Source: Oscillospiraceae bacterium
GTDB taxonomy: Bacteria > Bacillota > Clostridia > Oscillospirales > Oscillospiraceae
DNA: 64,000 nt
Assembly (NCBI GenBank): GCA_902779945.1
Contig: CACZDN010000002.1
Location: 62,001-126,000 of the forward strand
Direction of reading: 5' to 3'
A program made the position numbers and the translations under genes. Below, one piece after another: positions 1 to 8,029 of this stretch (within the stretch, counting starts at the first letter, position 1; every line of letters starts with the position of its first letter). The notes under the pieces were generated by a model. It worked only from the letters and a program-made list of their open reading frames with translations, was not told the origin of the DNA and searched no databases.

Positions 1-281
1 AGGACCGCGCCGCAGCGCTTCTGAAAATTCTCGGAGATCTGGCGGGTATAGCGCGTGGTGCTCTTTTCATTGAGCTTGAAGCCTGCCGCCATGCCCGCTC
101 CGACGAGCGCGCCGCAGGTGCCCTCCATATTGCCCATGCCGGAGCCGAAGCCGGAGCCGAGCTGCATGAGCTGCTCCTCCGTCAGTCCCGTCTGGTCCTT
201 CAGCGCCAGCAGCGCAGCCTGGCAGCAGTTGCAGCTTCTCTTGTATACCGCGCCCTGCTCGGCGCGTTCTTCGATGGTCAT
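1..281 (-). CDS. C_GCAxxG_C_C family protein, C-terminus cut off by window edge
   Basis: The first 93 residues are visible; the gene runs off the left edge. Two cysteine clusters can be seen: CNCCQAAL near residues 17-24 and GTCGALVGAGM near 56-66. The second matches the core of the C_GCAxxG_C_C family, small proteins of probable redox or metal-related function whose reaction is unknown. The start at 281 is chosen because a GGGAGGG ribosome-binding site lies just upstream on the minus strand. A sigma-A-type promoter at 311-338 would give a short leader. The reading frame on the opposite strand (55-288) is a composition shadow. Confidence 0.75.
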   Translation of the reverse strand, partial: MTIEERAEQGAVYKRSCNCCQAALLALKDQTGLTEEQLMQLGSGFGSGMGNMEGTCGALVGAGMAAGFKLNEKSTTRYTRQISENFQKRCGAV

Positions 282-310
282 AATCTGATCCCTCCCGTTT
301 TTTCCAACAG

Positions 311-338
311 TATAACATGGGGCGGGGAAAAGTCAAGA
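311..338 (-). promoter_or_regulatory. Sigma-A-type promoter of the C_GCAxxG_C_C gene
   Basis: Read on the minus strand: TTGACT, a 16-base spacer, then TATACT, about 30 bases before the start codon at 281. The match is good but the spacer is one base shorter than ideal. Confidence 0.55.
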
Positions 339-355
339 AACGCCTGAGGCACCGC

Positions 356-394
356 AAAAAAGAAAATGCGGAACAGCCCGTAGACTGTTCCGCA
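356..394 (-). terminator. Rho-independent terminator of the spore protein gene
   Basis: A perfect 10-bp stem (TGCGGAACAG paired with CTGTTCCGCA, loop of 8) lies 20 bases beyond the stop of the minus-strand spore protein gene. On that strand it is followed by a T-rich tract (TTTTCTTTTTT). Confidence 0.85.
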
Positions 395-413
395 TCCGCA
401 AAAGCTGAGACGC

Positions 414-614
414 TTACTTCATGCCGTTTTCGTAGGCCTCGATCATCTTCTTGACCATCTGGCCGCCGACAGAACCGGCCTGACGGCTGGTGAGCTCGCC
501 GTTATACCCGTTCTTGAGGTTTACGCCGACCTCGGACGCGGCCTCCATCTTGAAACGATCCATGGCCTCGCGGGCCGCGGGGTTGACCAGATGATTGCTG
601 GTGTTGGCAGACAT
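414..614 (-). CDS. Alpha/beta-type small acid-soluble spore protein
   Basis: This 66-residue protein coats and protects DNA in dormant spores and is degraded by the GPR protease at germination. It shows the family's conserved blocks: the first helix with EAASEVGVNL around residues 22-31 (GPR cleavage region) and the second with GELTSRQAGSVGGQMVKKMI near 36-55. Length is typical. The start at 614 has AAGGAG just upstream; the longer frame to 692 is not needed. A sigma-G-like promoter sits about 90 bases upstream and a strong terminator follows. It is monocistronic and is evidence that the organism makes endospores. Confidence 0.95.
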   Translation of the reverse strand: MSANTSNHLVNPAAREAMDRFKMEAASEVGVNLKNGYNGELTSRQAGSVGGQMVKKMIEAYENGMK

Positions 615-703
615 ATTTCCATCTCCTTTTCTTCGATTCGGGAAACGAACGGGCGATGACAGAACCGGAAAGCTTTGTCTGCGCCTGCTCATTTGCCCGA
701 CCT

Positions 704-732
704 TATCATTTGCGGGAAAGGAGACGATATGC
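704..732 (-). promoter_or_regulatory. Possible sigma-G promoter of the spore protein gene
   Basis: On the minus strand GCATA, 17 bases, then AATGATA. This fits the forespore sigma-G pattern (GnATR, 17-18 bases, CATnnTA) apart from the first base of the -10. Its position about 90 bases upstream of a gene of a family classically under sigma-G supports it; the match alone is modest. Confidence 0.5.
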
Positions 733-783
733 GCTGCGCGCCTTTGTATTATTTTACAATCTTTTTAGAAAATGTATAAGCGC

Positions 784-1341
784 TCAATCTTTTTGGAAGC
801 GCTCCATGATGTTCTCGATGCTCTTGTCGAGCACACGCAGGACCTTGTCCGTGTTGATCTCTTTGGGAAGCTGCATTCCCTGATCCATCCACTGGGCGAT
901 GAGGCCGACGACGATATTGGAATAAAACTCCACGATGAATTCAAAATCGGCCCGGTCGATGGAGCGGTTTTCCGCCACGATCTCCGAAAAGCTGCGGATA
1001 CACTCGCGCAGGCGGCCCTTGATGTAGCGCAGCATATAAAGGCGGCTGTTGGAGTTATAAACGTTCAGCGCGAAGGCGGAGTTATCGTAGAGATATTTGA
1101 ACCAGAGCGTCACGTCGTACTGCCAGTTGTCATAGACGACCTCGCTCGGCAGGTTGGCATTGGCATCCTCCTCAAAAACCCACTCGAGCAGATCGTACAC
1201 GTCGTCAAAATGATAATAGAAGGTCTGACGGCTGACCCCGCAGGTCTCCACAAGATCGTTTACCGTGATGCGGTCGATGGGTTTTACCACCATCATTTTC
1301 TTCAACGCGTCCGCAAGCGCTTTTTTTGTCGAGCTTGCCAT
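784..1341 (-). CDS. TetR/AcrR family transcriptional regulator
   Basis: This 185-residue protein has an N-terminal helix-turn-helix at residues ~20-50 (ITVNDLVETCGVSRQTFYYH then FDDVYDLLEWVF), the classic TetR DNA-binding signature. The C-terminal ligand-binding region resembles those of DhaS-like regulators rather than classical TetR. GGGAGG precedes the ATG at 1341. The gene stands alone between the spore protein and the helicase, so its target and ligand cannot be read from context. Confidence 0.88.
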   Translation of the reverse strand: MASSTKKALADALKKMMVVKPIDRITVNDLVETCGVSRQTFYYHFDDVYDLLEWVFEEDANANLPSEVVYDNWQYDVTLWFKYLYDNSAFALNVYNSNSRLYMLRYIKGRLRECIRSFSEIVAENRSIDRADFEFIVEFYSNIVVGLIAQWMDQGMQLPKEINTDKVLRVLDKSIENIMERFQKD

Positions 1342-1483
1342 GCTGCACCTCCCGGTCCTGTCTGGGAATGTCTGACTTCAGTATACCACAAACTGAAAAA
1401 AAGGGAAGTACCAATTACACAAAATCCGAATTATGTAAAAACAGTTTTTCGGATTATTCAAAGAAACGCCCCGCGGAACCGTT

Positions 1484-3640
1484 TTACTCCGTCAAAAGCA
1501 GAGGCAGCTCAGAGGCCAGGCGCTCCTTTTCCAACTGGATGATTGCGGCGCCGATGCTCTTTTCGGCACGCATGTATTCACAGCCGGCGGTGGACTCCTC
1601 GGCAAAGGAGTCGAAGATGTCCTGCTTTTCGCGCAAGAGCTCCAGAATGCGCTCGTCCACGGTGTTGTCGCAGAGGAGGCGGTGTACCAAAACGGAACGG
1701 AGCTGCCCCATGCGGTAGGCGCGCGAGACGGCCTGCGTTTCCATCGAGGGCTTGATCTGCGGTTCGCAGAAGATAACGACGCTGGCCGCCTGGATGTTGA
1801 GACCCGTGCCGCCTGCCTGTACCTGGCAGATCAGCACCGCGCCGTCCCCGGCGGCGGCGAAGGCGTCGACAAGCTCCTGACGGCGCACGGGGGATACGGA
1901 GCCCGTGATCGGTCCGAAGGCGCGTCCGCCCAGAAGCTCATGCACGGCGCGCAGGGTCTCACGGAAGTAGGAGAAGACGATGACCTTGCGCCCGTCCTCC
2001 TTCGCCTCGTCGCAGAGCTCCAGGAGCCGCCGCGCCTTGGAGGATTTTTTCAGATCGCCCACGTCCCACGAGACCTGCCGCATGGCCATGAAGTTCTCTG
2101 CTGCAACGGAGAGCATATAGTGCTCCCACTCGGAAAGCCCCATCTCGCACCACTGTTCCTGTTCGACGAGCTCCGGCAGCTCGCTGAGCACATCCTCGCG
2201 CGTGCGGCGCAGATACACGGGGGCCAGCTTTTCACGAAACTGCGGCGCGGAGGAGATGTACTTCATCTCTCGGATCTGTCCCGCGATGTCCGCGCGCAGG
2301 CAGGAGACGAGAAAACACATCTCGTCCACCCGGTTTTCCAGCGGCGTGCCCGTCATGAACAGAACGCGCTCTGCTTTGCGCCGGAGGATCAGCAGCGCCT
2401 GTGTGCGAAGCGCCGCGGGATTCTTGACATAGTGCGCCTCGTCCGCGACCAGCATGGAAAAAGAGAAATCCTCCGGCAGTGAAAAGCGGCTGATCGACTC
2501 GTAGGTCGTGACGGCGACGCCGCCCGCCGCCCGCCACTTCTGCACCGCGGCAAGATCGCCGCCGCGGATCGACGTAACCATGAGATCGCTGAATTTCGCG
2601 ATTTCGCGTGACCAGTTGACCAGTACGCTCGCAGGGCAGACCACCATGAAATGCGTCGCGCCGAGGGCCCTGAGCGACACCATGGCGGCGATGGCCTGCA
2701 CGGTCTTGCCCAGACCCATCTCGTCGCCCAGCAGGACCTTCCCCTGACGGAGAATGTAGCGCGCGCCGAATTCCTGATAGGGTCTCAGCGCTGTGTGGAG
2801 TGCGTCAAGATAGAGCGGCTGCATCTCCACTTCGCGCACCAGCTCCTCGGGCAGGCCGCTGTAGCTGTTGTCGATGCGTGTGCCCAGCGCGCGGTCGAGC
2901 TTGTCGAGCTGCGCGTAGTAGGCCGCGCTGTTGCGCTTATAATCCTCCCAGACAAGAGCGGGGTCCGGAATCTTGCGCGCATCGTAGGCAGCGGTAAGCT
3001 CGCGCACACACTCACCGTAATCGCCGGTGAGGAGGCTGTAGAGATAGAGCGAGGCGTCCACGGCCGCCTTTTTCTTTTCCGCAGAGGCAAACAGCCAGCC
3101 GAACGTGCTGCCAGCGGGCTTTGCTGCGAGATACGCCGCGCGCAGAACGTCGTGGTATTCGTCGTAGACCGCCTGCGCTTTGCGCACAGCCTCTCCCGTG
3201 ACCATCGCGGTTTTGGCGGTGAGGAGCAGACTCGTCGCGGCCTCGCTCCGGTCGTCGAGGCTGACGCGGACACGGAGCCCTGTCGCCGCCTCCTGGCGGA
3301 TACGGCCCGCGAGCGTATAGATGAGCCATGCCGCCTCGTCTCCGATGCCCTTGACGCTGTTGATCTCATCGATCGACAGAGCGCATAGCTGCTCCATGTT
3401 TGTGATCCCGGCGCTGCGCAGGCTCGCTATCCGTATGCCGAGCCTGTCGCGGTTGATATTCTCCACGTCCATTCCGCGCAGCACGTCGTGAAGCTGCGCG
3501 TCGCACAGCTCCTTCATCGCCGCCGCTGCCGCGTCCTCCTGCCTGGACGCCTGGGACGCGATCTCACAGACGCTGTCATCAAACTGTTCGATCAGCGTCA
3601 GAATGTCCCGTATCTGCTGTTTGTCCCGTTTGATCGCCAT
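1484..3640 (-). CDS. SNF2-family DEAD/DEAH-box helicase
   Basis: A 718-residue Swi2/Snf2-type ATPase. The N-terminal ~270 residues include a helix-hairpin-helix-like stretch around residues 90-110 (INSVKGIGDEAAWLIYTLAG). The motor follows: Walker A GDEMGLGKT (~residue 307), Walker B VADEAHYVKN (~400), motif III FMTGTPLENR (~435), and a second RecA lobe ending in the motif V/VI region (TGLNIQAAS, then SRAYRMGQ). Such proteins translocate on double-stranded DNA and remodel bound proteins. The start at 3640 has GGAGG 7 bases upstream; the longer frame to 3685 would run into a hairpin. No restriction or phage-defence partners are adjacent, so its client is unknown. Confidence 0.85.
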   Translation of the reverse strand: MAIKRDKQQIRDILTLIEQFDDSVCEIASQASRQEDAAAAAMKELCDAQLHDVLRGMDVENINRDRLGIRIASLRSAGITNMEQLCALSIDEINSVKGIGDEAAWLIYTLAGRIRQEAATGLRVRVSLDDRSEAATSLLLTAKTAMVTGEAVRKAQAVYDEYHDVLRAAYLAAKPAGSTFGWLFASAEKKKAAVDASLYLYSLLTGDYGECVRELTAAYDARKIPDPALVWEDYKRNSAAYYAQLDKLDRALGTRIDNSYSGLPEELVREVEMQPLYLDALHTALRPYQEFGARYILRQGKVLLGDEMGLGKTVQAIAAMVSLRALGATHFMVVCPASVLVNWSREIAKFSDLMVTSIRGGDLAAVQKWRAAGGVAVTTYESISRFSLPEDFSFSMLVADEAHYVKNPAALRTQALLILRRKAERVLFMTGTPLENRVDEMCFLVSCLRADIAGQIREMKYISSAPQFREKLAPVYLRRTREDVLSELPELVEQEQWCEMGLSEWEHYMLSVAAENFMAMRQVSWDVGDLKKSSKARRLLELCDEAKEDGRKVIVFSYFRETLRAVHELLGGRAFGPITGSVSPVRRQELVDAFAAAGDGAVLICQVQAGGTGLNIQAASVVIFCEPQIKPSMETQAVSRAYRMGQLRSVLVHRLLCDNTVDERILELLREKQDIFDSFAEESTAGCEYMRAEKSIGAAIIQLEKERLASELPLLLTE

Positions 3641-3667
3641 AGCTCTGCCTCCGCACTTGCCGTGTTG

Positions 3668-3702
3668 CCGCAGGGGAGGGGACACAAGCCCCTCCCCTGC
3701 GG
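3668..3702 (-). other. Perfect 14-bp hairpin in the helicase leader
   Basis: Arms CCGCAGGGGAGGGG and CCCCTCCCCTGCGG pair perfectly around a 7-base loop. The hairpin ends 27 bases before the helicase start at 3640 on the minus strand. No T-run follows on that strand, so it is not a canonical terminator. It could terminate weakly, protect the 5' end or shape the leader. Confidence 0.6.
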
Positions 3703-3712
3703 TTATCTGTCC

Positions 3713-3878
3713 TTAAGGCAACACCGCACAATCCGCCTTCGGCGCCTCCTGGAAAATTCGCGCTCTGATTTTGTCACTTTTTCTTGCAATACACAAAGTA
3801 TTCCTGCAAAAAACTGCCTTCATCAGAACCCAAATTTTCTCAGGATTCGCTCTCGCCGATTATGCGGTGCTGCGTTAA
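3713..3878 (+). repeat. MITE-like repeat, copy 1 (158 bp plus TTAA direct repeats)
   Basis: The element body is 3717-3874. It starts GGCAACACCGCACAATCCGC and ends in the degenerate inverted terminus ATTATGCGGTGCTGCG. A perfect TTAA lies at both ends (3713-3716 and 3875-3878), as expected of a 4-bp target-site duplication. The centre carries the small hairpin AATAC-ACAAA-GTATT. It lies between the ACT-domain gene and the helicase. It encodes no protein of its own; frames crossing it are fortuitous. Confidence 0.85.
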
Positions 3879-3895
3879 AAATTCCCAAAGACTGT

Positions 3896-4333
3896 CTATT
3901 CGACGGCGAGGATGCGTACCTGCTCCACCCCGGATACTTCGCAGAGACCGGAGACAAAATCCTCCATGCTGCCGGCAACCTCGCTCACGTCGAGGGAGAT
4001 CGTGACGCTGGCCTTGTCGCGGATCGGCAGGCTCTGCGTGATGGTCAGCACATTCGCGCGCGCCTCGGAGATGCGCATGAGCAGCGCACTCAGCACGCCC
4101 TGTTCATGGTTCAGCATCATGGACAGGACCGCCTTGCGCCCGCCGGAGATCTCCGTGGGTTCCAGAATGAAGTCCTTGTATTTATAATAGGTGCTTCGGG
4201 AGATTCCCACCTGCCGGACGGCCTGGCTCACATCCCGTATTTTGCCGTCTTCAAGCAGGCGCCGCGTTTCGATTACCTTTTCATAGTATTCAGGCAGGAT
4301 GCTCTTGTGGATGATCAAATACTGATCCAGCAT
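3896..4333 (-). CDS. ACT domain-containing regulatory protein (UPF0735/PheB-like)
   Basis: This 145-residue protein has an N-terminal helix-turn-helix-like part (residues ~25-55, VSQAVRQVGISRSTYYKYKD) and a C-terminal ACT fold (~70-143) of the kind that binds amino acids. This arrangement is that of the UPF0735/PheB family, often linked to aromatic amino acid or threonine/homoserine metabolism. AAGGAGGG precedes the ATG at 4333. No biosynthetic genes adjoin it, so the effector is not predictable here. Confidence 0.85.
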   Translation of the reverse strand: MLDQYLIIHKSILPEYYEKVIETRRLLEDGKIRDVSQAVRQVGISRSTYYKYKDFILEPTEISGGRKAVLSMMLNHEQGVLSALLMRISEARANVLTITQSLPIRDKASVTISLDVSEVAGSMEDFVSGLCEVSGVEQVRILAVE

Positions 4334-4435
4334 GACGACCCTCCTTTTGACCTTTCATAACCCTTCCGCGGGAAAACGATGATCCGCATGTATCTGCAGT
4401 ATGTGCCCCGCACGGACCAACAGTTTTCCGTCATG

Positions 4436-5122
4436 TTATTCCGGCCCGATGCAGCTGGATTCTTTCTTCTGCGGATCAAATGTCCAAATCGAATACCGCA
4501 GATATGCCGATGAAATTTTGATACCGTTGATTCGTTCGACGGTCTCCGTGGTCTGGAGCTCCCATCCCGAACGGTTTTTGAGATAGTTTCCGCTTTGCTG
4601 ATCGTACCAGTATATAAGCGTAATCGGGTGCGTCAGCGTACTCTCGAGAAGATCCACACAGTTATAAAATGTTTTTGGCAAAAAAGGACGGGCGAGAGAC
4701 AAAACCGTAAATTTGTTGTAATCGAGCAAAAAAGCATCCCCGATTATAATGCTGATCTGTTTATATCGGCTTGCCCACTTTTCCGCCTCTTTCCCAACCG
4801 CTTCGTTAAGCTCAACGCCGTATAATGGACACGGACACTTCTGGCTGACAAGAAAGGCAAGTACGCGCCCCTTTCCGCAGCCGATATCCAGAAAAGCGTC
4901 ATCGCTTGAAAGGTGGACGTTTGAAAAAATTCTCTTCAAAATCACATAATGTGTCGACTGTGATCCTGTGCTCCCCACGCCCGCTTTGTCATCACGAAAA
5001 ACACTTGGAACATATCTGACCAGGCTCCTTCCGCAAATGCGCATATCATAGAAAAGATCAACACAGTTCCAGAATTGGAAACAGAGATTGTTTTCCGCTT
5101 TTTTGAAAAAACGAACAGGCAT
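4436..5122 (-). CDS. Class I SAM-dependent methyltransferase
   Basis: A 228-residue Rossmann-fold methyltransferase with motif I AFLDIGCGKGRVLAF (~residues 75-90), an acidic residue after strand 2 (YGVELNE) and a GDAFLLDY block corresponding to motif III. The substrate is not recognisable. The start at 5122 is preceded by GGAAGGG. The gene looks visibly richer in A and T than its neighbours and has an isolated position, which may point to horizontal acquisition. It has its own promoter (5145-5173) divergent from the 5324 oxidoreductase. Confidence 0.8.
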   Translation of the reverse strand: MPVRFFKKAENNLCFQFWNCVDLFYDMRICGRSLVRYVPSVFRDDKAGVGSTGSQSTHYVILKRIFSNVHLSSDDAFLDIGCGKGRVLAFLVSQKCPCPLYGVELNEAVGKEAEKWASRYKQISIIIGDAFLLDYNKFTVLSLARPFLPKTFYNCVDLLESTLTHPITLIYWYDQQSGNYLKNRSGWELQTTETVERINGIKISSAYLRYSIWTFDPQKKESSCIGPE

Positions 5123-5144
5123 ACGATCCCTTCCTTTCCAGCCT

Positions 5145-5173
5145 ATCATAACCCGTCCGCCCCAAAAAGACAA
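5145..5173 (-). promoter_or_regulatory. Sigma-A-type promoter of the methyltransferase gene
   Basis: On the minus strand TTGTCT, 17 bases, TATGAT, 23 bases before the start codon. The -35 overlaps an inverted repeat at 5164-5183 (AAAAAGAC-AAGT-GTCTTTTT), which could be an operator. Confidence 0.6.
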
Positions 5174-5198
5174 GTGTCTTTTTCACAAATCCGCGAAA

Positions 5199-5224
5199 GT
5201 GTATAAATTCATTCATTTATACAC
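5199..5224. promoter_or_regulatory. Perfect palindrome between divergent promoters, candidate operator
   Basis: Arms GTGTATAAAT and ATTTATACAC (10 bp each, perfect) around TCATTC. It lies 8 bases upstream of the -35 of the oxidoreductase promoter and about 25 bases upstream of the divergent methyltransferase -35. This placement suits a dimeric regulator controlling one or both genes. It does not match the FNR, Rex or CRP consensus as I know them. Confidence 0.5.
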
Positions 5225-5232
5225 AAATCCGG

Positions 5233-5261
5233 TTGAAAAAGCGGACCCTTTGTGTTATGCT
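5233..5261 (+). promoter_or_regulatory. Sigma-A-type promoter of the oxidoreductase-hypA operon
   Basis: TTGAAA, 17 bases, TATGCT, giving a start near 5268 and a leader of about 55 bases before the ATG at 5324. Confidence 0.7.
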
Positions 5262-5323
5262 ATTTATTAGACAAAATTTGCAAACCTGTTGTTATGATTA
5301 TATAGCGTTGAAAGGAGCTTACC

Positions 5324-8029
5324 ATGGCAAGAGAGATTCTGTTTGACCTCGGCAAAATGATCACAGACCGCCTGCCCTACAAGTTCGGGGTGAAAAAACT
5401 GACGGAAAACGACCCCGAATACATCATCCTGGACCGCGCCTGCTCGAACGACGAGATCGCGGAGATCATGCTCAAGATGGGCCTGCGCAAGCCGAAGACC
5501 ACGGCGGAGATCGCAAAGCTCACCGGCAAGTCCGAGGAGCGCGTGGTCGAGCTGCTGACCGACGCGGCCAAAAACGGCATTGTGGAGTACAACTGGGAGA
5601 ACCCGCAGCATGAGAAGCAGTGGTATGTCCAGCTCTTTGTCCCCGGCATCGCGGAGATGACCAACATGGTCCTCTGGCAGGTTGAGAAGTACCCGGAGCT
5701 GGCGGACGCCTTTGACAAGATGACCTTCCTTCCTCTTGAGGGCAAGACCCACCTCATCCCGCCCGGAGGCGACGGTATCGGCATGCACGTCATCCCCGTG
5801 GAGAACGCCATCCCCGCCAAGAGCGTCTCTGCCTCCATCGAACATATCTCCCACTGGCTCGACAAGTACGACGGCAAACTCTCCGTCGGCTACTGCTCCT
5901 GCCGCAACGCCCGCCGCCTCTACGGCGAGGGCTCCGGCGAGATCCAGGACGACTGCTGCATCGGTCTCGGCGATTTTGCCGACTACCTCATTGAGACCGG
6001 CAAGGGCCGCCCGATCACGAAGGAGGAAGCCCTGCACATCTGCCAGCGCGCCGAGGAGAACGGCTACGTCCACCAGGTCACAAACATCGACGGCCAGGAC
6101 AAGATTTTCGGCCTGTGCAACTGTGATCTCGGCGTCTGCTTTGCCCTGCGCACCAGCCAGTATTTTAACACCCCGAACCTCTCCGCCTCCGCCTACCGCG
6201 CTCACGTGGACAGGGAAAACTGCGTTGCCTGCGGCAAATGTGTCGAGGTATGTCCTGCCGGCGCTGTCAAGCTGGGCCAGAAGCTCTGCACCAAAAACGG
6301 CGAGATGGAGTACCCAAAGCAGGAGCTGCCCTCCGGACTCAAATGGGGCAAGGATAAGTGGAACCCCGACTATGTCGTCGACAACCGCAAGAACTGCCAC
6401 GAGTCCGGCACCGCCCCCTGCAAGACCGCATGTCCCGCCCACATTGCCATCCAGGGCTATATCAAGCTCGCCAAAGAGGGGCGCTATCTCGACGCGCTCA
6501 AGCTCATCAAGCAGGACAATCCCTTCCCCTCCGTCTGCGGCTACGTCTGCAACCGCCGCTGCGAGGACGCCTGCACCCGCGGCGCGCTGGACAAGGCTCT
6601 TGCCATCGACGAAATCAAAAAGTTTATCGCGGAGCAGGACCTCAGGAGCGAGGAGCCCTATGTCCCCGCGCCGCTCTACCGCCGTCCCATAGACAAGCCC
6701 TACGAGGAGAAGGTCGCCGTCATCGGTGCCGGCCCCGCGGGCCTGAGCTGCGCGTACTATCTGGCGCGCATGGGTTACGTGAACGTCACCGTCTTCGACC
6801 GCAATCCCCAGCCGGGCGGTATGCTCGTCATGGGCATCCCCGGCTACCGTCTGGACCGCAGCGCCCTCAAGGGCGAGATCGCGGTGCTCGAGAAAATGGG
6901 CGTCAAGTTCCAGATGAATACCGAGATCGGCAGGGACATCACGATCGCAGAGCTTCGCCGGCAGGGCTACAAGGGCTTTTATGTCGCCATCGGCGCACAG
7001 AAGAGCTCCAGACTCAACATTCCCGGCGAGGAGCTTCGGGGCGTTTACGGCGGCGTCGACTTCCTGCGTGAGGTCAACCTCGGCAATAAGCCCGCCATCG
7101 GCAAGAAGTGCGCCGTCATCGGCGGCGGCAACGTCGCGATGGACGTATGCCGCACGGCCGTGCGCCTCGGCGCGGAGACCTGTGTGGTCTACCGCCGCAG
7201 TGAGGCAGAGATGCCCGCGGATAAGGAGGAGATTGCCGAGGCAAAGGCCGAGGGCGTCAAGCTCTGTTTCCTCAACGCGCCCGCCGAGATCATCGGCGCA
7301 GACGGCAGGGTCACAGGTCTCAAGGTTGAAATCATGGAGCTCGGCGCGCCGGACGAGAAGGGCAAGCGTGCCCCCGTCGGTACCGGGAAGTTTGAGACCA
7401 TTGAGGTCGATTCCGTCATCTCCGCCGTCGGCCAGACCATCGACTGGGGCGAGCTCGACGTCGGCGCGCTCAAGACCGGCCGGAACGGCTGTGCCATCGC
7501 GGACCCCGTCACCTGCCAGACCGAGCAGAACGACATCTTCGTCGGCGGCGACGTCTACACCGGCCCGAAGTTCGCCATCGACGCGATCGCGGCCGGCCGC
7601 GAGGGCGCGGAGTCGCTGCACCGCTTCGTCCAGGACGGGCAGAGTCTCACCAGAGGCCGCAACCTGCGCGAGTTCTATGAGCTCAACAAGAACGACATCG
7701 TCGTCGGTGTGGACAGCTTTGACAGGCCCGCCCGTCAGGAGATCCGGCACGATCCCGCGAAGGCCAGGTCCTTCGAGCATGACCGTCTCACCTTCACGGA
7801 GGAGCAGGTCAAGGCCGAGGCCAGCCGCTGCCTGGGCTGCGGCGTGAGCGTCGTGGACCCGAACCGCTGCATCGGCTGCGGTCTGTGCACCACACGCTGC
7901 ATGTTCGACGCCATCCATCTCCGACGCGACGTGCCTGAGGCCTCCAACATGGTCCGCTGCGAGGACAAGGTCGGCCCGATGCTCAAGTACGCCGCAAAGC
8001 AGAGCGTGCGCATCATCCGGAAAAAGTAA
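5324..8029 (+). CDS. Multidomain Fe-S/FAD NAD(P)H oxidoreductase (glutamate synthase small-subunit-like)
   Basis: A 901-residue electron-transfer protein. Residues 1-290 form an N-terminal part with a winged-helix-like stretch (~40-80) and cysteine clusters (CSCRNARR ~190, CNCDLGVCF ~265). A ferredoxin motif CVACGKCVEVCPAGAV lies near 299. Then follows a GltD-like core: the Cys cluster that holds [4Fe-4S] (~355-425), FAD-binding VIGAGPAGLSC (~464), NADP-binding VIGGGNVAMDV (~595) and FAD motif GGDVYTGP (~738). A second ferredoxin motif CIGCGLCTTRC closes the protein (~848). The family passes electrons between NAD(P)H and Fe-S partners; the partner here is unknown. The stop codon overlaps the ATG of hypA, so the two are translationally coupled. 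AAAGGAG precedes the start. Confidence 0.85.
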   Translation: MAREILFDLGKMITDRLPYKFGVKKLTENDPEYIILDRACSNDEIAEIMLKMGLRKPKTTAEIAKLTGKSEERVVELLTDAAKNGIVEYNWENPQHEKQWYVQLFVPGIAEMTNMVLWQVEKYPELADAFDKMTFLPLEGKTHLIPPGGDGIGMHVIPVENAIPAKSVSASIEHISHWLDKYDGKLSVGYCSCRNARRLYGEGSGEIQDDCCIGLGDFADYLIETGKGRPITKEEALHICQRAEENGYVHQVTNIDGQDKIFGLCNCDLGVCFALRTSQYFNTPNLSASAYRAHVDRENCVACGKCVEVCPAGAVKLGQKLCTKNGEMEYPKQELPSGLKWGKDKWNPDYVVDNRKNCHESGTAPCKTACPAHIAIQGYIKLAKEGRYLDALKLIKQDNPFPSVCGYVCNRRCEDACTRGALDKALAIDEIKKFIAEQDLRSEEPYVPAPLYRRPIDKPYEEKVAVIGAGPAGLSCAYYLARMGYVNVTVFDRNPQPGGMLVMGIPGYRLDRSALKGEIAVLEKMGVKFQMNTEIGRDITIAELRRQGYKGFYVAIGAQKSSRLNIPGEELRGVYGGVDFLREVNLGNKPAIGKKCAVIGGGNVAMDVCRTAVRLGAETCVVYRRSEAEMPADKEEIAEAKAEGVKLCFLNAPAEIIGADGRVTGLKVEIMELGAPDEKGKRAPVGTGKFETIEVDSVISAVGQTIDWGELDVGALKTGRNGCAIADPVTCQTEQNDIFVGGDVYTGPKFAIDAIAAGREGAESLHRFVQDGQSLTRGRNLREFYELNKNDIVVGVDSFDRPARQEIRHDPAKARSFEHDRLTFTEEQVKAEASRCLGCGVSVVDPNRCIGCGLCTTRCMFDAIHLRRDVPEASNMVRCEDKVGPMLKYAAKQSVRIIRKK

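Noticed and set aside
772-1542. A 256-codon plus-strand frame opposite the TetR-type gene
   Set aside because: The minus-strand protein has a clear TetR helix-turn-helix and a ribosome-binding site; the plus frame has neither.
5267-7918. An 883-codon open frame on the minus strand opposite the oxidoreductase gene
   Set aside because: It is the antisense of a gene with clear Fe-S, FAD and NADP motifs; its protein is low-complexity and has no recognisable domain. Long antisense frames are expected in GC-rich genes.
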